From positions 46,387,897 through 46,451,896 of the forward strand of contig JAKGHH010000002.1 of NCBI GenBank assembly GCA_022828595.1: a stretch of 64,000 nucleotides of DNA, in the 5' to 3' direction. Positions within the stretch are counted from its first letter, which is position 1. Each line of letters opens with the position of its first letter. This DNA comes from Nelumbo lutea (Eukaryota > Streptophyta > Magnoliopsida > Proteales > Nelumbonaceae). The position numbers and the translations under genes were made by a program. Of this stretch, positions 11,286-22,715 are shown one piece after another. The notes beneath the pieces were generated by a model. It saw only the letters and a list, made by a program, of their open reading frames with translations. It did no database searches and was not told the origin of the DNA.

Positions 11286-11445
11286 TAATGCTCACTCAAC
11301 TGCCACTAATGGTTGTTTTTTAGCGGCAGTCGCAACTGCCACTAATGCTCATCTGGCTGCCGCTAAAAGTTGTTTTTAGCGGCAGCCACGGGCTTCTTTA
11401 GTGGCAGTTGCATCTCATTCTTTAGCCTTAGGTTTCTAAGTAAAG
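11286..11445. repeat. Short subrepeats (GCGGCAG / TGCCACTAA), CACTA-end-like
   Basis: Alternating direct and inverted copies of TAGCGGCAG and TGCCACTAATG, with imperfect copies (GCCGCTAAA, TAGTGGCAG), fill about 150 bases. Clusters like this are typical of CACTA subterminal regions. No CACTA terminus is seen, so the family call is tentative. Confidence 0.45.
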
Positions 11446-11625
11446 AACATTGTCACTGAGGGAGATTCAAATCTAGTCTAATCCAATAATACTACAGCAT
11501 ATGCAGTAGCAGGTGTCTTAAAGTCCAATACTCGCATGTTTTCAGAGATACAAATTGTGCTGCAGATTGGTTGACTAATGCCGGGCATGTCTCGTCTTCA
11601 AATGATCATCTCTGGTGTGTGTGCG
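11446..11625 (+). pseudogene. LINE RNase H fragment
   Basis: The translation contains EGDSNLV and then RDTNCAADWLTNAGH (about 11545-11595). This resembles the end of the RNase H domain in plant LINE ORF2 (an R-E-x-N-x-A-A-D-W-L pattern). No RT is attached. Confidence 0.5.
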
Positions 11626-12230
11626 TGGCCTGCCTTTTTTTTCTTGCTTTCTGTTTTATATAGTAAGAATATGAACACATATTATACACAGTGAGGGGTT
11701 GAATGATTGTGGGTTTTATGTATTTTATGATCAGTTTGGAGCCTTATTAATGGTTTCACAACCTGCTGAACAACCATTAATCCTATCTCCTATTTAGTTA
11801 GATAGAATATAAGAGATAAATAGAAAGTTGAGAAAAAATTATCAAGGAATTCAGCTAAATTTTGTAACCTATTCTTTCCCTCTCTCTTACGATCAATTGA
11901 ACTAAAGAAGTTATATCATGCTTTTCTTTAAATCCATCGAACTTGAGGCACAGTTTGGAAGGAGTACAACTGCAAATTTGTAGGGTACAAAATTGCCAAA
12001 GTTTATCTTGTTTATTGGAGTGGAATGCTTTTATTGTTTGTTGGGCTAATTGGCTAAATGTCCTAAGGTGGAGATAATGTTGGCATCGGAAAGCACTAAG
12101 TTGCAGCAGTGCAGAGTGATAATGGAGGATGATAGCGGACACTAAAGTTTCTTTGTATGTGCTATTGTGAGCCAATCAGGGAAGATCAAAAGATGGGAGT
12201 GACCTACTGCACTAACTCCTCTTTATGTTT
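11626..12230. other. No gene seen; partial MITE at 11947-11997
   Basis: AT-rich sequence. Bases 11947-11997 (GGCACAGTTTGGAAGGAGTAC, then TGCAAAT and TGTAGGGT) match the left half of the small MITE at 31982-32100. I could not find a matching right terminus. Confidence 0.5.
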
Positions 12231-12546
12231 ACGATAAGAGCATGACAACTCCTTTATATCAAATTCATGGATACCAACTAAAAGCCAACCATCCTTTTGT
12301 AAAGCTTGTCCTTTATCCAACCACTCAGGAGTCGCATCACATGGTCCATACTCACCACCACACCACATCCACCTCTTCCTTTGATGTTACGATATGAGCA
12401 TGACAACTCCTTTATATCAAATTCATGGATACCAACTAAAAGCCAACCATCCTTTTGTAAAGCTTGTCCTTTATCCAACCACTCAGGAGTCGCATCACAT
12501 GGTCCATACTCACCACCACACCACATCCACCTCTTCCTTTGATGCC
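12231..12546. repeat. 158 bp tandem duplication, two near-identical copies
   Basis: 12231-12388 is repeated at 12389-12546, from ACGATA(A/T)GAGCATGACAACT through CACATCCACCTCTTCCTTTGATG. Only a base or two differ, so the duplication is recent. On the minus strand it stays open for 82 codons (12526-12278). The period is not a multiple of 3, so the two copies are read in different frames and the peptide is probably not real. It may be a duplicated exon fragment; I do not recognise the peptide. Confidence 0.85.
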
Positions 12547-13164
12547 GAACACTCCTTTACCAAAGTATAAAAAAAAAAAAAATCTCTGCTAGATACCCTT
12601 CATAGGAAACTAGCTTTACAAAACAAGGGCTGAGATGCTAGCTTTACCAAAGTAATAATGGTTATTGAAGGGCTGAAATGCCAGAAAGCAATCACCTATC
12701 CATTCCAATTATTTGCAAAGGAAATTCAACTTTCAAGACAAGTAAAGCTGATAACACACAAAGTAACCATGCAAGTAGCCAGGGGCGCAGAGCTCTTTAT
12801 TGATGAAAAATAAGCCATTTGTCAATCAAAGATGGCCAAACATATGGGGTGATCATCATTTCAAAATGGGCTGCTGTCTAATGGAAAGTAAGATATAATT
12901 CACTCAAAGACACTGAGCATTATGAAATCAACATCAAAAGCATAGCATGGGAGCATGCTTATGACATGCATGTTCCATTATTTTTACTCTTAGTAAGCTA
13001 GGAGTAATAATAATGACATGCATGTTCCATTATGAAATCAACATCAAACACTATATACATGTGTTTGCTTTATATACAAATCCTATGAACCTTTTCTATG
13101 TTTACTCTTTTGTATAGTTTTAAAGTTCAATAACTTCTATTATTTTCTCGTTGTTTAAAAATTT
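12547..13164. other. No gene seen
   Basis: AT-rich sequence with a poly(A) run at about 12566-12582. The 20-base string TGACATGCATGTTCCATTAT occurs twice (about 12962 and 13014). Nothing coding was recognised. Confidence 0.5.
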
Positions 13165-13473
13165 CATTGACCAAGAATCCCATGTTTTTTTTTCAGATTT
13201 ATGTAGGAATTAGGGAAATTTCATTTTCCTGGGTATTACTTATATGGGTAAGTGATACCCATATCCTAAATAACTTTCCCACCTGGGGGAAGAACTGCCA
13301 ACACTTAAATGAGACAAAAATGCCCCTTTTAATAATGGATTTTTATGACTAAAATGGTCATTGCCTTATTTATATGGGAAACAAAAAAATATGGGTAAAT
13401 GCACTTACTCGAGCAAGTCTTTCCTGGGAAACATTTACCCGGATAAGTAACTTACCGAAAAATGAACAAGGCC
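13165..13473. mobile_element. MITE fragment, inverted relative to 9245-9618
   Basis: The reverse complement matches most of 9245-9618: CATTGACCAAGAATCCCATG, AGGGGCATTTTTGTC and AATGACCATTTTAG all occur in both. The right terminus GAACAAGGCC (inverted GGCCTTGTTC) is intact. The left terminus is lost. Confidence 0.7.
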
Positions 13474-13981
13474 TGAGAGTTTCCAAACCATCCCTACATA
13501 AATCAACATTCTTTTCATGGAATAAGCAAATGTAATAGCTATTGGTAAACCTAAATAGGATCAACAAAAATATGCAACCCCAATTTTATGGTATCAATGA
13601 TCTTCATCTTGGACTATAAACTATATGCAATAAGAATAATGATAAAACACAAAGAAGCTTAAAAGATTGACAAATGGGATGATTTATTGATGAGAAGAGA
13701 GGTACTTATAGATGTAGAATTAGTCATGGATATAAACTGGGACTATCTTATCACTCCCCTTCAAACGAAATGTGTTAATACTTTGCTGAGAAGAAGTAAT
13801 GTATATTAATAAGAAGAGAGAAAGAATTCAAAACCCTGCTTCAACACCACAAAAGAGAAACAATGGGCTAGAAAACAACAAAACCAAAATCCCCATAAAG
13901 GAATAACGGAACAGCAAACCCACAAGAAACAAAACTCAAGAAAACACTAGAAATGAACAGACCCAACCTTTAGATAAAGAA

Positions 13982-14440
13982 TTGAGAACCTTACACCACA
14001 ACCTTTTTACCCTTACCTCACGTACTAGAAGTTCCCCTAGCTCTAGAACTGACGACTACATTGTAGAACTCAAAAAGCATTTTGGCTTTCCTGAGAAAGA
14101 AACCCCCAGCCATTTTCAAAAATTCATTGTGCTTTCCACTTGCTGCTCAAGCGAGAATGAATTTGAAACTTCTACATTCTTTGGCTGGGGAGAGTTTGTC
14201 TCCAAAGTAGTCAAATCCACAACGGCATTACCTTCTGCTTGGGGGGTAGTACCTCCACCTCCTCTGACATCTGAAGAAGCTAAAACCAGTGGTTTAGTGG
14301 ACGCAAGACTCTACCAAGCTTCTCCAGCAGATTTATCCATTGTGAACACCATATCCTTGCAAGAACTATGCCCACAAGAAATTCTACACCTTCCAAACTT
14401 GAAAGAGGCTTTGGGACAACCCCGAATCTTTAAATTGTGA
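13982..14440 (+). CDS. Unrecognised open stretch, 152 codons
   Basis: An open frame begins at a TTG codon and has no ATG near its start, so it is at best an internal exon or relic. It ends at TGA 14438-14440. Composition looks protein-like: DDYIVELKKHFGFPEKE near codons 24-40, then a Pro-rich VVPPPPLTSEEAKTSG. No family was recognised and no splice pattern is evident. The flanks are AT-rich, and the MITE fragment at 13165 is nearby. Confidence 0.3.
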   Translation: MRTLHHNLFTLTSRTRSSPSSRTDDYIVELKKHFGFPEKETPSHFQKFIVLSTCCSSENEFETSTFFGWGEFVSKVVKSTTALPSAWGVVPPPPLTSEEAKTSGLVDARLYQASPADLSIVNTISLQELCPQEILHLPNLKEALGQPRIFKL

Positions 14441-16454
14441 AAAATAGCCTGCACTCACTTGTTTGAGCCAGGCCCAAATTGTACTCAAGGGGACCTCTGA
14501 CCCAAACTGGCCTACGAGCCCAACCTTAAGAGGGAAAGAGACAGGGTCCACAACGAATAGGGAATTCGGGTTTGGCGGCGGGTCAAGAATTTACTATGTC
14601 CACCCTTAAGAGGGAAAGGACAGAATGATGATAGACTCAAGGTGATAAATTGTTTAAATGGATAAAAGGAATAATCAAAATGACTAAATGATCTGGATAA
14701 TGGTGTGATGATAAGATGCATACTATATAAGAGAAGATAAGGGTTGAAAGTTGAAACTTAGAATGAGAGAGATTTGAGAAAATTGTCGGCTAAACGAAAA
14801 GAGTTTATAAGAAGAAGAGGACTTGCAGACTTGCAGTGGTGACTTACAGCGGCAATAGTGATGACAACGGCGACGACAATGGCGAACTATAGCAGCAACA
14901 GCATCAGTGATGGTGGTAGATTTGAGATTTCTCAGTATCATATCTTGCTCTCTCTCACCATCTCGCACAAATCTATTTCACACATTTTATATATCTCTCA
15001 CCTTCTCCACGAGAAAGACAGATTTGTGCAAATCTGAGATTTTTAGTCTCAAATCTGAGATTTCTCACTTTCTCAGTTTTTAAAACTCTATTACAAACCG
15101 TTCTCCGGGTTAAATGGTTTAACAGTCAAACCGTCTGAGTTAACGGTTCATTGACTAATTCAACAATTTTTTACCAAATATAAGGTTTAGAGTAAAACGA
15201 AATCGATCGCCTAAACGATTTCCGGTTCAAATGGTATGACCGTCTGGGTCAATGACGGTTCAAAAACATTGACCAGCAAACAAAATACTTAGGTGGTAGT
15301 TTCGAAAAGATGGATACCTGGAAAACCAAAACATTTATAACGCATATTGGGCAGAAGTCTTTCTGTTGTTTGTAACTTTGAACCTATCCATCCCTGTTTT
15401 ATGCCACAGCGAGGGAAGCCCGCATTGTTCTACTCCTTCACGCCTTGCATTCCAGTCAAAAGAAAGAGAATCTATCTTTGATTCCGAAAGTCTTTCTTCT
15501 CGGCTATTCTTCGCAGAGGAAGCCATTGATATATAATATGCTATATATTTATATATTAATATATTATAATTAATGAAATTCAATTTCATAATATATATTA
15601 TAAGACATACACACATATATTATAGGCTATAAAATATAATATTTTATATATATTAATTAAATTTGGTTTATAACCGACATAGCCAAATCAAAAATTTTGA
15701 TTTTGGTTTGGTTTTTATAGTTTTATTTCGATTTATTTGATTCATTTTTAACAGAATAAATCAAATGCTCACCCCTAAATACGAAGACATGAATGTAGTT
15801 TTAGAAAAGAATGTTTCCAATGGCACCACCTTATCAGAACAATGCATGGTCATTTACTAATTCAAAATATATATTCAAGAAGTGGAAAGATTGAATTCCA
15901 TTAAGCCGCAACGTGACCTCACACTCTAAATTTATAAATTTTGAAACCCAAAATTAACACCACCTTTCATACAGAAATCAAAGTTAAAAGCATATTTTTT
16001 TTTTCGATTATAAGACCAACACACGTGAGTTTCACTTGACAAGAACATTACCCCGTGTTGGTACCGCTCATGAGAAAGAGTATGTTAGAAGTGTAAACCC
16101 ATTACCTACTGTCCATAGAGAAGAAATGAATGCCTTCAGATATACAAAATGACAACAAAAAACTAACATGATTAGTGCAAGGATGTGCGAACAGTAATCG
16201 ATCGATTAAACATAAAATCAAGAGATGTCCAACCAATAATCGATCGGTTAAACATAAGATCAAAACCTAAGGCCCCAACTTTTCTGAACATCCAAATTGT
16301 CGAACACCAGAACCCAAAACTAACAAGGAAGGAAAAAAGAAAGACCTGAGGCTTTGTGTCACAGTGGATGATCTTGGTTTCACACTCTTAATGCGGATAT
16401 AGCAGGCCGGCCCCTTGCAATCCCAAGTGTCATTTCCACCCTATGATCCCAATT
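14441..16454. other. No gene seen; AT-rich with short repeats
   Basis: Two AAATCTGAGATTT copies lie near 15030-15065. Related strings around AACGGTT and ACCGTCTG lie at 15100-15260. A very AT-rich block covers 15530-15660. GCTCACCCCTAA at about 15768-15779 resembles one end of hAT-type MITEs (TTAGGGGTGAGC inverted); I found no partner. Near 16195-16262 the string (T/A)AATCGATCG(A/G)TTAAACATAA is duplicated. Confidence 0.45.
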
Positions 16455-17350
16455 TGATGCTCAGAATGAGCTGAGACAACACTATAAATTTACCCTTAAG
16501 CCGAGTTGAACCGAGGTGTCTACGAGACCTGAGGTTTGAGGTATCTGGAGCGTACGAGGTCCAAGGTATTCGGAGGGTTCAAGGATTAACCTGTCAAACC
16601 TGCTAGGAGGAGGATGTTAGAGGCTCTGGGTGTTAGCCCGAGGCGAGGACTCCGATGGTCAAGTTAGTGAGGGCATAGAGAAAAGGGCAGACGAGGTCCG
16701 AGTGGCTCAGATGAGGTTGCCAGTAAACTAAAGAGCTTGGAGTGATGAATGAGTAGCTAGCCCCTTACCTTGGGGGAGGCATGCCCTATTTATACTTGAG
16801 GTCGCCTAGAGGTGGGCGGTTGTGGACAGTGAGGATGTGATCTAGTCGTAGGCATGTGGCCATTTGAGGTCGCCACATGTGATCGTGCCATTGGCCCTGC
16901 ATTGAGCACCAATATCTGCCCTACCAAACGTGCTAATTGACTCCACCCTCAGCCACGTGTCGATGTGCCATTGGCCTTCAGTGGAGGTCTTAGTTGAGGA
17001 CCTCGACTTCAACTGAAGAGAGTGTCATTCTTGTTGGGAGGCGCTGAGCGGCCTTCTATGATGAAGACCTCAGTTATGGCTGATTTGGAGAAAGATGTCT
17101 TAGGGCATGGAGGTGCTGACCTTGATTTTGGAGTTGTTGAGGATAGCCCATCTTGGGAGCGTGGAGACGTCAGCTCCAACCGAGGCCATATTGGAGGTAG
17201 TTTGGCCTATAAGCATATTGACATCGTCCTTGGCTTCAAAGGGCTTCCATTAGCTACTGTGTTGATTCTGCCTCTTGAGAGGGTTATGGAAAGTTGAAGA
17301 GCGCAGAGGTGTTGGCCTCGGTCTAAGAGAGCACAGTACCATGTTTTGCA
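16455..17350 (-). repeat. 3' LTR of gag-only Gypsy element (right end approximate)
   Basis: The inner 68 bases match the stub at 20874-20941. The outer end is placed near 17350 because a polypurine tract on the minus strand (ATTGGGGGGCAC) occupies about 17366-17379. The exact boundary is uncertain because most of the partner LTR is missing. Confidence 0.6.
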
Positions 17351-17379
17351 TGGGTACGAGGTGAGTGTGCCCCCCAATT

Positions 17380-19280
17380 GTGTGCTTCAAATGAGCTGAT
17401 GAATTTGTACATAGCCTAGGCGCTGGCTTCTAGCCGGTCATCACTGGGCTAGGTATAGATAACGAGTGGGCATACCATGGCCACGCACGAGATGAGTTCC
17501 TGCACTGGGTATTGTTCGCACGTGTGATGGGTCTCGGCATTGAAGATTTGGATTGTGCCCGAAGTGGGCGTCGGGTTGCAATGAGGTGGCATCCCTTTGC
17601 ATCCGGTGCAGAGGGCTGGTCATTTAGGTCAATTTGGTAGGGAGCCGAGCTAGGCCCCTAGTGGCAGAGGAAGCTTTAATGCAGGCTATCCTTAGCTTCG
17701 CTCACCTTGGTAAGAGGATTCCTGTATTGGCCTGACGCGTCAACTCACTTTCTCATTGGTAAGCATTGATTATCTTGTGCTTGCGTAAGGATGTTGGTGA
17801 ACACCAGGGCTTTGTTGCTCTAGAAGGCCAAGTTGATAGAGAGGGTGCTGGGCAAGGGCCCGTTCAACAGACATGTGTGAAGAGGGCACCTCGACCTGGT
17901 TGACACCTCGGCCAAGAGGGCACCTTGGCCAGGAGGGCACCTCATCCAGGCTGCCCATAAGGGTGGCCTACATGAGTACTTGCTTTGTTACTTGGAGAAT
18001 TCTTTTGTTAACGATTGTGCTTCTGCTATGGGTTACTTATCATGTCGTCAGCTTACGGATTTTGCGCGAGGAGGGTGGAAGACGAGAAGCTATAGGTGTC
18101 TGAGGTAACGATGCCCTGAGCCAAAGATTTGAAGTCTCCGGTGAGGAGGGGCGTGTGGCCGCCAAGAGGCAGGACAAGAGGGTCGCCAAGGTGTGGACGG
18201 TGTCTGAGGTGATGAAGCGAGGTTACCCTGAAGTGTCATAAGCGAGTGACCGAGGAAGAGACATGTTTGAGGTGTCAGTTGTCTTTATCAAAGTCCGAAG
18301 TGTTCTTGCCTGTCGAGGAAGTGTGGCCGTCCAAGGGTCTGTTTGCTAGGGAGGAGCTTGTGGTAGCTAAAGAGATCGTCGAGGTCTGAAGCTTACTCTG
18401 AGTTGCCCAGCATGGAATATGGTTTTTGTGTATCTTATGCATTTTTGCAGTTGCATTTCTTTTGTGTAGGTTGGTGCCCCCTTCCAAGAGGTCACAAGTT
18501 GCAAAAATCTGTCGCTTAATAAGCCATCTGCCCAAGCACCCAGGTGGGTCAAGCCGAGGTCGAGCTTCACCACCGAGGTCACTGGGCCCCTTTCCTTAGC
18601 GAGAAGGAAATGGTGGCGCATGCGTTATCTCTCCTGGCTACCCTTCCCATGAGGGTATGGAGCCTGATTGGTGCCACAGAGCGCCCTGGTCTTAGCGAGG
18701 TGGCATTGTTTCCTTCAGCATGTTTGTTTTGCAATGATTTGTGCTAAGTGTAGGGCCAATGCCGACTCTCTATCCTGGATAAGGATTCGCTCGTTGGGAT
18801 GGTCTTTCGAGGCTGAGGCCAATATCAAGGGCCACCTCATTAGCTGTGACCGAGGTCCATTAGATCCCTTATGAAAAAGAGGCGAGTAGGTGTGTGACCT
18901 CCAGAGGTCATATGCCTTGGGTCGACGTTCAGTTTGATCATGTAACCTTGGTGAAGGTTGTAGGTCGTGGCTAGCCGATCTACTAAGGGGGACCTGGTGA
19001 CTAAGCGTATGACCTCAGTGGGCCATGTCCCTTGGCCGAAGTCCAGACCGAGCGTGTAATCTTGGTGAAGGTTGTATTTTGTGGCAGGTCGCTCGATCGA
19101 GATGAGAATGTATATGTTGAAGGTTTGAGAAGAGGTGAGAGAAACTTGCTTTAATTCAAAATTTGATTACATGGTTAGGCCTGCAGGTATGCCTGAGGCC
19201 GAGCTCTTATGGTCAGTCATGTGGGTACGCCTAAGGTCGAGCTCTTGATGATGTCTGATTACAATCGCTATTGCTGGGGC
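17380..19280 (-). other. Internal region lacking pol, with ~107 bp tandem repeat
   Basis: I find no protease, RT, RNase H or integrase motif on either strand. Bases 18893-18970 and 19001-19083 are imperfect tandem copies (both end TAA(C/T)CTTGGTGAAGGTTGTA) with a period near 107. Base composition is more GC-rich than the flanks, as in the gag part. Confidence 0.6.
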
Positions 19281-20490
19281 GAGGTGATGAGGCCGTTGTC
19301 AACGTACTAGTTTAGATATTCGCGATGGGCGAGGTGATGGAGCTCATAATAGTCTTTGGTGTCATGGCCGACGCAGCGGTGATATGTGTAGTATGTTCTT
19401 GGATCACCCCTCTTGGGGTTCCTCCTCCTCTTCCTAGGCCACTTCATATACTCTTCCTCTCCTACTTGTATGAGGATATGTGCTCAGGTGGAATTGAATG
19501 GTGTGTACTAGTCGTAGGTCGGGGCTGACGGCTTCCTGTCATTGTCGCAGTTGTCTCCATTCTTCCTCTTCTTCTCGATGTCGCCATGGTCATGATCAAC
19601 TTCTCCTCCTTGGTGGTTGTCAGCAAAGGCTTCTCGATGACAATGTACTTCTATGCCTTTATCAGAAATTCTGCCTTGGTTTTGGGCAATGTCTTGGTGA
19701 CAGAGCACTTAAGTGCTGGCCCAGGGATGAGGTCCTGGATTGCTTCGTGCATGGAGACCTTGGGGTTGAGGTCATGGACCTCAAGTTCTTCTTTCTTGAA
19801 GTAGTCGATGTAGGACTGCAAGCTCTCGCCGCGTTTCTGCCACACAAACATCAGTGAGACGACGCTCTTCTCGCATCGTTGACTACTAATGAAGTGGGAG
19901 AGGAAAAGATTGGTGAATTGTTCCTAATCTAATGGAGCAAGGCAGGAGCCTGGAGAACCATCGATGAGCTGCCCCCTTGAAGGTTGCCTGGAAAGCTCGG
20001 CACATCAAGCCGTTGGAATATCCATACAAGAGCATGATTGCTCGGAAGCTCTCTAGGTGTTCCTTTGTGTCCGAGGTGCCATCGTAAGTCTCTAGTGTGG
20101 GAGCTTTGAACTGATGTGGAAGGGGATTTGAGGTGATGGCGGCGGTGAAGGCACCCTTCCTGGTTGAGGGGTTCTGACTTGCCGAGGTGTCACCTCGGCT
20201 TTCTTTTACTTGTCGAATTTCGTCTTTCACCATGTTGATTGGCAATCTTCTAGCCAACAAGCACATTGGCCTCATCCAGGTCTCATCAGAAGTGGGATGA
20301 GCCGGCCACACCTTAGTCCTTTTTGACCCATTGGTCCGCGAGGAATTCTTAGAGGTATGAGGTGCGAGGGGGAGAGGCGAGGCATCAATCGTTGGCCCTT
20401 GGAGGGGGTCTGTGGTGGCCCGATTGCCCACCTTCATCTTGAGGGATTTCTTGTTGGCAGCAATGTCCTTGGCTTTGGCGGTGGTCATGA
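19280..20490 (-). pseudogene. Gypsy gag (Tat-like), broken
   Basis: The N-terminal half (20488-19886) contains FKAPTLETYDGTSDTKEHLE, then MLLYGYSNGLMCRAFQATF and KGAAHRWFSRLLPCSI, the classic plant Retrotrans_gag core. After a frameshift near 19880 the core continues in 19851-19651 with RGESLQSYIDYFKKEELEV and MHEAIQDLIPG. The C-terminal motif near 19400-19290 reads YHRCVGHDTKDYYELH, where the family usually has C..H...GHDT..C; both cysteines are now tyrosine. Gag is therefore decayed at its nucleic-acid-binding motif. Confidence 0.82.
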
Positions 20491-20851
20491 GACTGTGCTG
20501 ATTCGTTCTCCCTTCAGCTGAGAGGTTGGAGGGTCCTCAGTGGTAGACTTACACTTTTGCTGCTTCTATCGAACCCTGAGGGGTCGACTCAGGTAGGTCC
20601 GATGGGGCGCTGAACCGGCAAGGCTTTTAAAGAGTGTCAACAGCGGTATCCTAGGCTCCCAACGTGTTGGCTACCCTATGAGTGGCCTCCTACCGGTCCC
20701 CCCCACCTTGTCCAATCTTTGCAAGAGGATGTCGAGCCGGTCGAGGACCGCTTGGAGTTGGTCCCTTGTGACCAAGTTCTAGGTAGTTCGGTTGTTTCTA
20801 GCCATTTTATTGGAAGCTTAGTTGTAGATTGGGGTAAGTCTTGGCAATTGT

Positions 20852-20869
20852 TCCCATAGACGACGCCAA
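20852..20869 (-). other. Primer binding site of gag-only Gypsy element
   Basis: On the minus strand TTGGCGTCGTCTATGGGAA follows the LTR stub by a few bases. It closely matches TGGCGCCGTCTGTGGG at 61679-61694. Confidence 0.7.
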
Positions 20870-20873
20870 TTAT

Positions 20874-20941
20874 TGATGCCTAGAATGGGTTGGTGACAAC
20901 ACTGTAAATTTATCCCTAAGTCAAGGTAAACCGAGGTGTCT
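20874..20941 (-). repeat. 5' LTR stub (68 bp)
   Basis: Matches the first 68 bases of the LTR at 16455. Similarity ends abruptly at 20941, where CACTA transposase coding sequence begins. Either the element lost its LTR at this junction or the junction is a deletion. Confidence 0.75.
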
Positions 20942-22715
20942 GATTAGATGAATATTCTTATAATATCTCACGTTGTGTGCAACTCAAACAACACTAGATC
21001 ATAGGCCTCAAAAGTTATGACTACCATGTTTTAATGCAAGAGCTTTTTCCTATAGTCATAAAGGGGTCTTTGCCTAATAAAGTAAGTTCAATTATAATTG
21101 ATTTATGTCACTTTTTTAAGGAAATCTATTCCAAGGTTCTTAATTTACATGATCTTAAGCGACTTGAATCTCGGGTTACTGTCACAATTTGCTAAACGGA
21201 GAAATTTTTCCCTTTATCTTTTTTCACTGTTATGGTACATTTGGTAATTCATTTAGCTTATGAGGCTATAGTTGGTGGTGCAGTACATTACTAATGGATG
21301 TATCCTATTGAGAGGTATATCTTAATTCTTCTTATAATTCCAGTTATACCTTATAATGTTTAAAATTTTGAATTATTTATAATTGTTTTTTCAACTTGTG
21401 TACATATAATTACCTTTTTACACTTAAATCCTTTACGCATAATAGAGCATATCCAGAGGGTTCAATACAGGGGTATTTGGCACATGAGTGCTTGGATTTT
21501 TGTTCAAAATACCTATTGGGAGTTGAGACTAGGTTTAATCGACGTAGATGAAAAGGTGAACCCAATTGTTATTTAGAAACAAGGACATCTCTCTTACATA
21601 CTCTTAGAAGACCACTAGGTTAAAAGGGGCGACATGGGTTTAATGTAAGAAAGCAAAAAAGGGTGCAATGTGTTGTCCTTGACAAGAGAAGATTGATACA
21701 AGAACAACGATATGTGCCTTTCAACTATGACGCAATTACCCCATTATGAGAGTAAGTGTAATTCTCAATTTTTTTCTTTCTTGTTGTTGCATAGGGGTAT
21801 ATATAATCTTTGGATTTACTTTCTTTGATGGCATTTTAAGTGTAGACAACATTCTTTGGTTATTAAGAGGCAAACTCATGGACGTCACCTATCACAATAT
21901 GAAATCGAGAAGAATCAAAGCCAATATTTTCATGAGTGATTTCATGAGAGGCTAAGCATAATTTTGGACGATGCATTTTCCTACTTAGTTATTACACTTA
22001 TAAAATGTATTAGGTTGCATGGATGAATGAACAAGTTACTGATGAAATTAAATGGTTAGCTCATGGTCCAGCTGAAGTGGCAAGATGATACTCTAGCTAT
22101 ATCATTAATAGTTTCAGGTTTCACACAAAACAATGTGAGAGATTCTTAAAAATCCAAAATAGTGGGATTGTTGTGATTGTTAAGACTATGAGCTATGCTA
22201 ATGCACAAGACAAGTGACTATTGAGGGTGAAATCAATTACTATGGTGCATTTATAAACATTATTCAATTGGATTATTATAGTAGATATAAGGTTGTGCTA
22301 TTTAATTGTGATGATATCAATAGAGATTGCAAGAAAGATAGTTTTGGATTCACATGTGAATTTCAATCATTTAAAACACACGGGTATTTATATCACTGAT
22401 TATCCTTTTGTGTTGGCATCACAAGTGATAAAGGTATTTTATGTTGAAGATGAGAATCACAAGGATTGGTTTGTGGCCATGCATGCTAAGGTTAGGGATA
22501 TGTATGATATGGGTGGTGAGTTATGTGTTAACATAGAGCATCTAGTTGAACAAGTTGCAAAAGACACAATGGATGTTACTCATAATCAAAATGAATGGAT
22601 TAGGATGGAAGTTGATGATAATGATGATGATGAACTATGCATCGCACCAAATGCAGAAGATGAATTAGGTGAAGGGAATGAGACAAAGGATGATGGTGAA
22701 GAGAATTTCTTTTAA
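20942..22715 (+). pseudogene. CACTA (En/Spm) TNP2-like transposase, broken, exon structure still visible
   Basis: Exon block 1 (20945-about 21330) encodes NISRCVQLKQ, then GLKSYDYHVLMQELFP and VMVHLVIHLAYEA. This is the DUF4218 part of plant TNP2 transposases. Block 2 (about 21421-21740) has AYPEGSIQGYLAHECLDF and CSKYLLGVETRFNRR. Block 3 (about 22015-22715) is a DUF4216 region: YSSYIINSFRFHTKQ, NSGIVVIVKTMSYANAQDK, INYYGAFINIIQLDYY, DYPFVLASQVIKVFYVED. It ends in an acidic tail. AT-rich introns separate the blocks. Stops (for example a TAG after VQLKQH) and a frameshift near 22350 inactivate it. The N-terminal half of TNP2 is missing. Confidence 0.88.

Larger units (their letters stand above)
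16455..20941 (-). mobile_element. Gypsy-type element with gag but no recognisable pol; 5' LTR truncated
   Basis: Read on the minus strand: a 68 bp LTR stub (20941-20874), a primer site, gag, about 1.9 kb without recognisable pol, a polypurine tract, then a 3' LTR (about 17350-16455). The stub and 16455 onward share TGATGC(T/C)(C/T)AGAATG and CCGAGGTGTCT. The primer site resembles that of the Tat-type element at 43208-62358, so it is probably a gag-only (TR-GAG-like) derivative of that lineage. Confidence 0.75.

Noticed and set aside
11286..11445. CRISPR-like or satellite array
   Set aside because: Repeat units are 8-11 bases, in both orientations and irregularly spaced, unlike CRISPR or satellite DNA.
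18275..19857. Plus- and minus-strand open stretches in the gag-only element's interior
   Set aside because: No motif on either strand apart from gag on the minus strand; GC-rich composition alone explains them.
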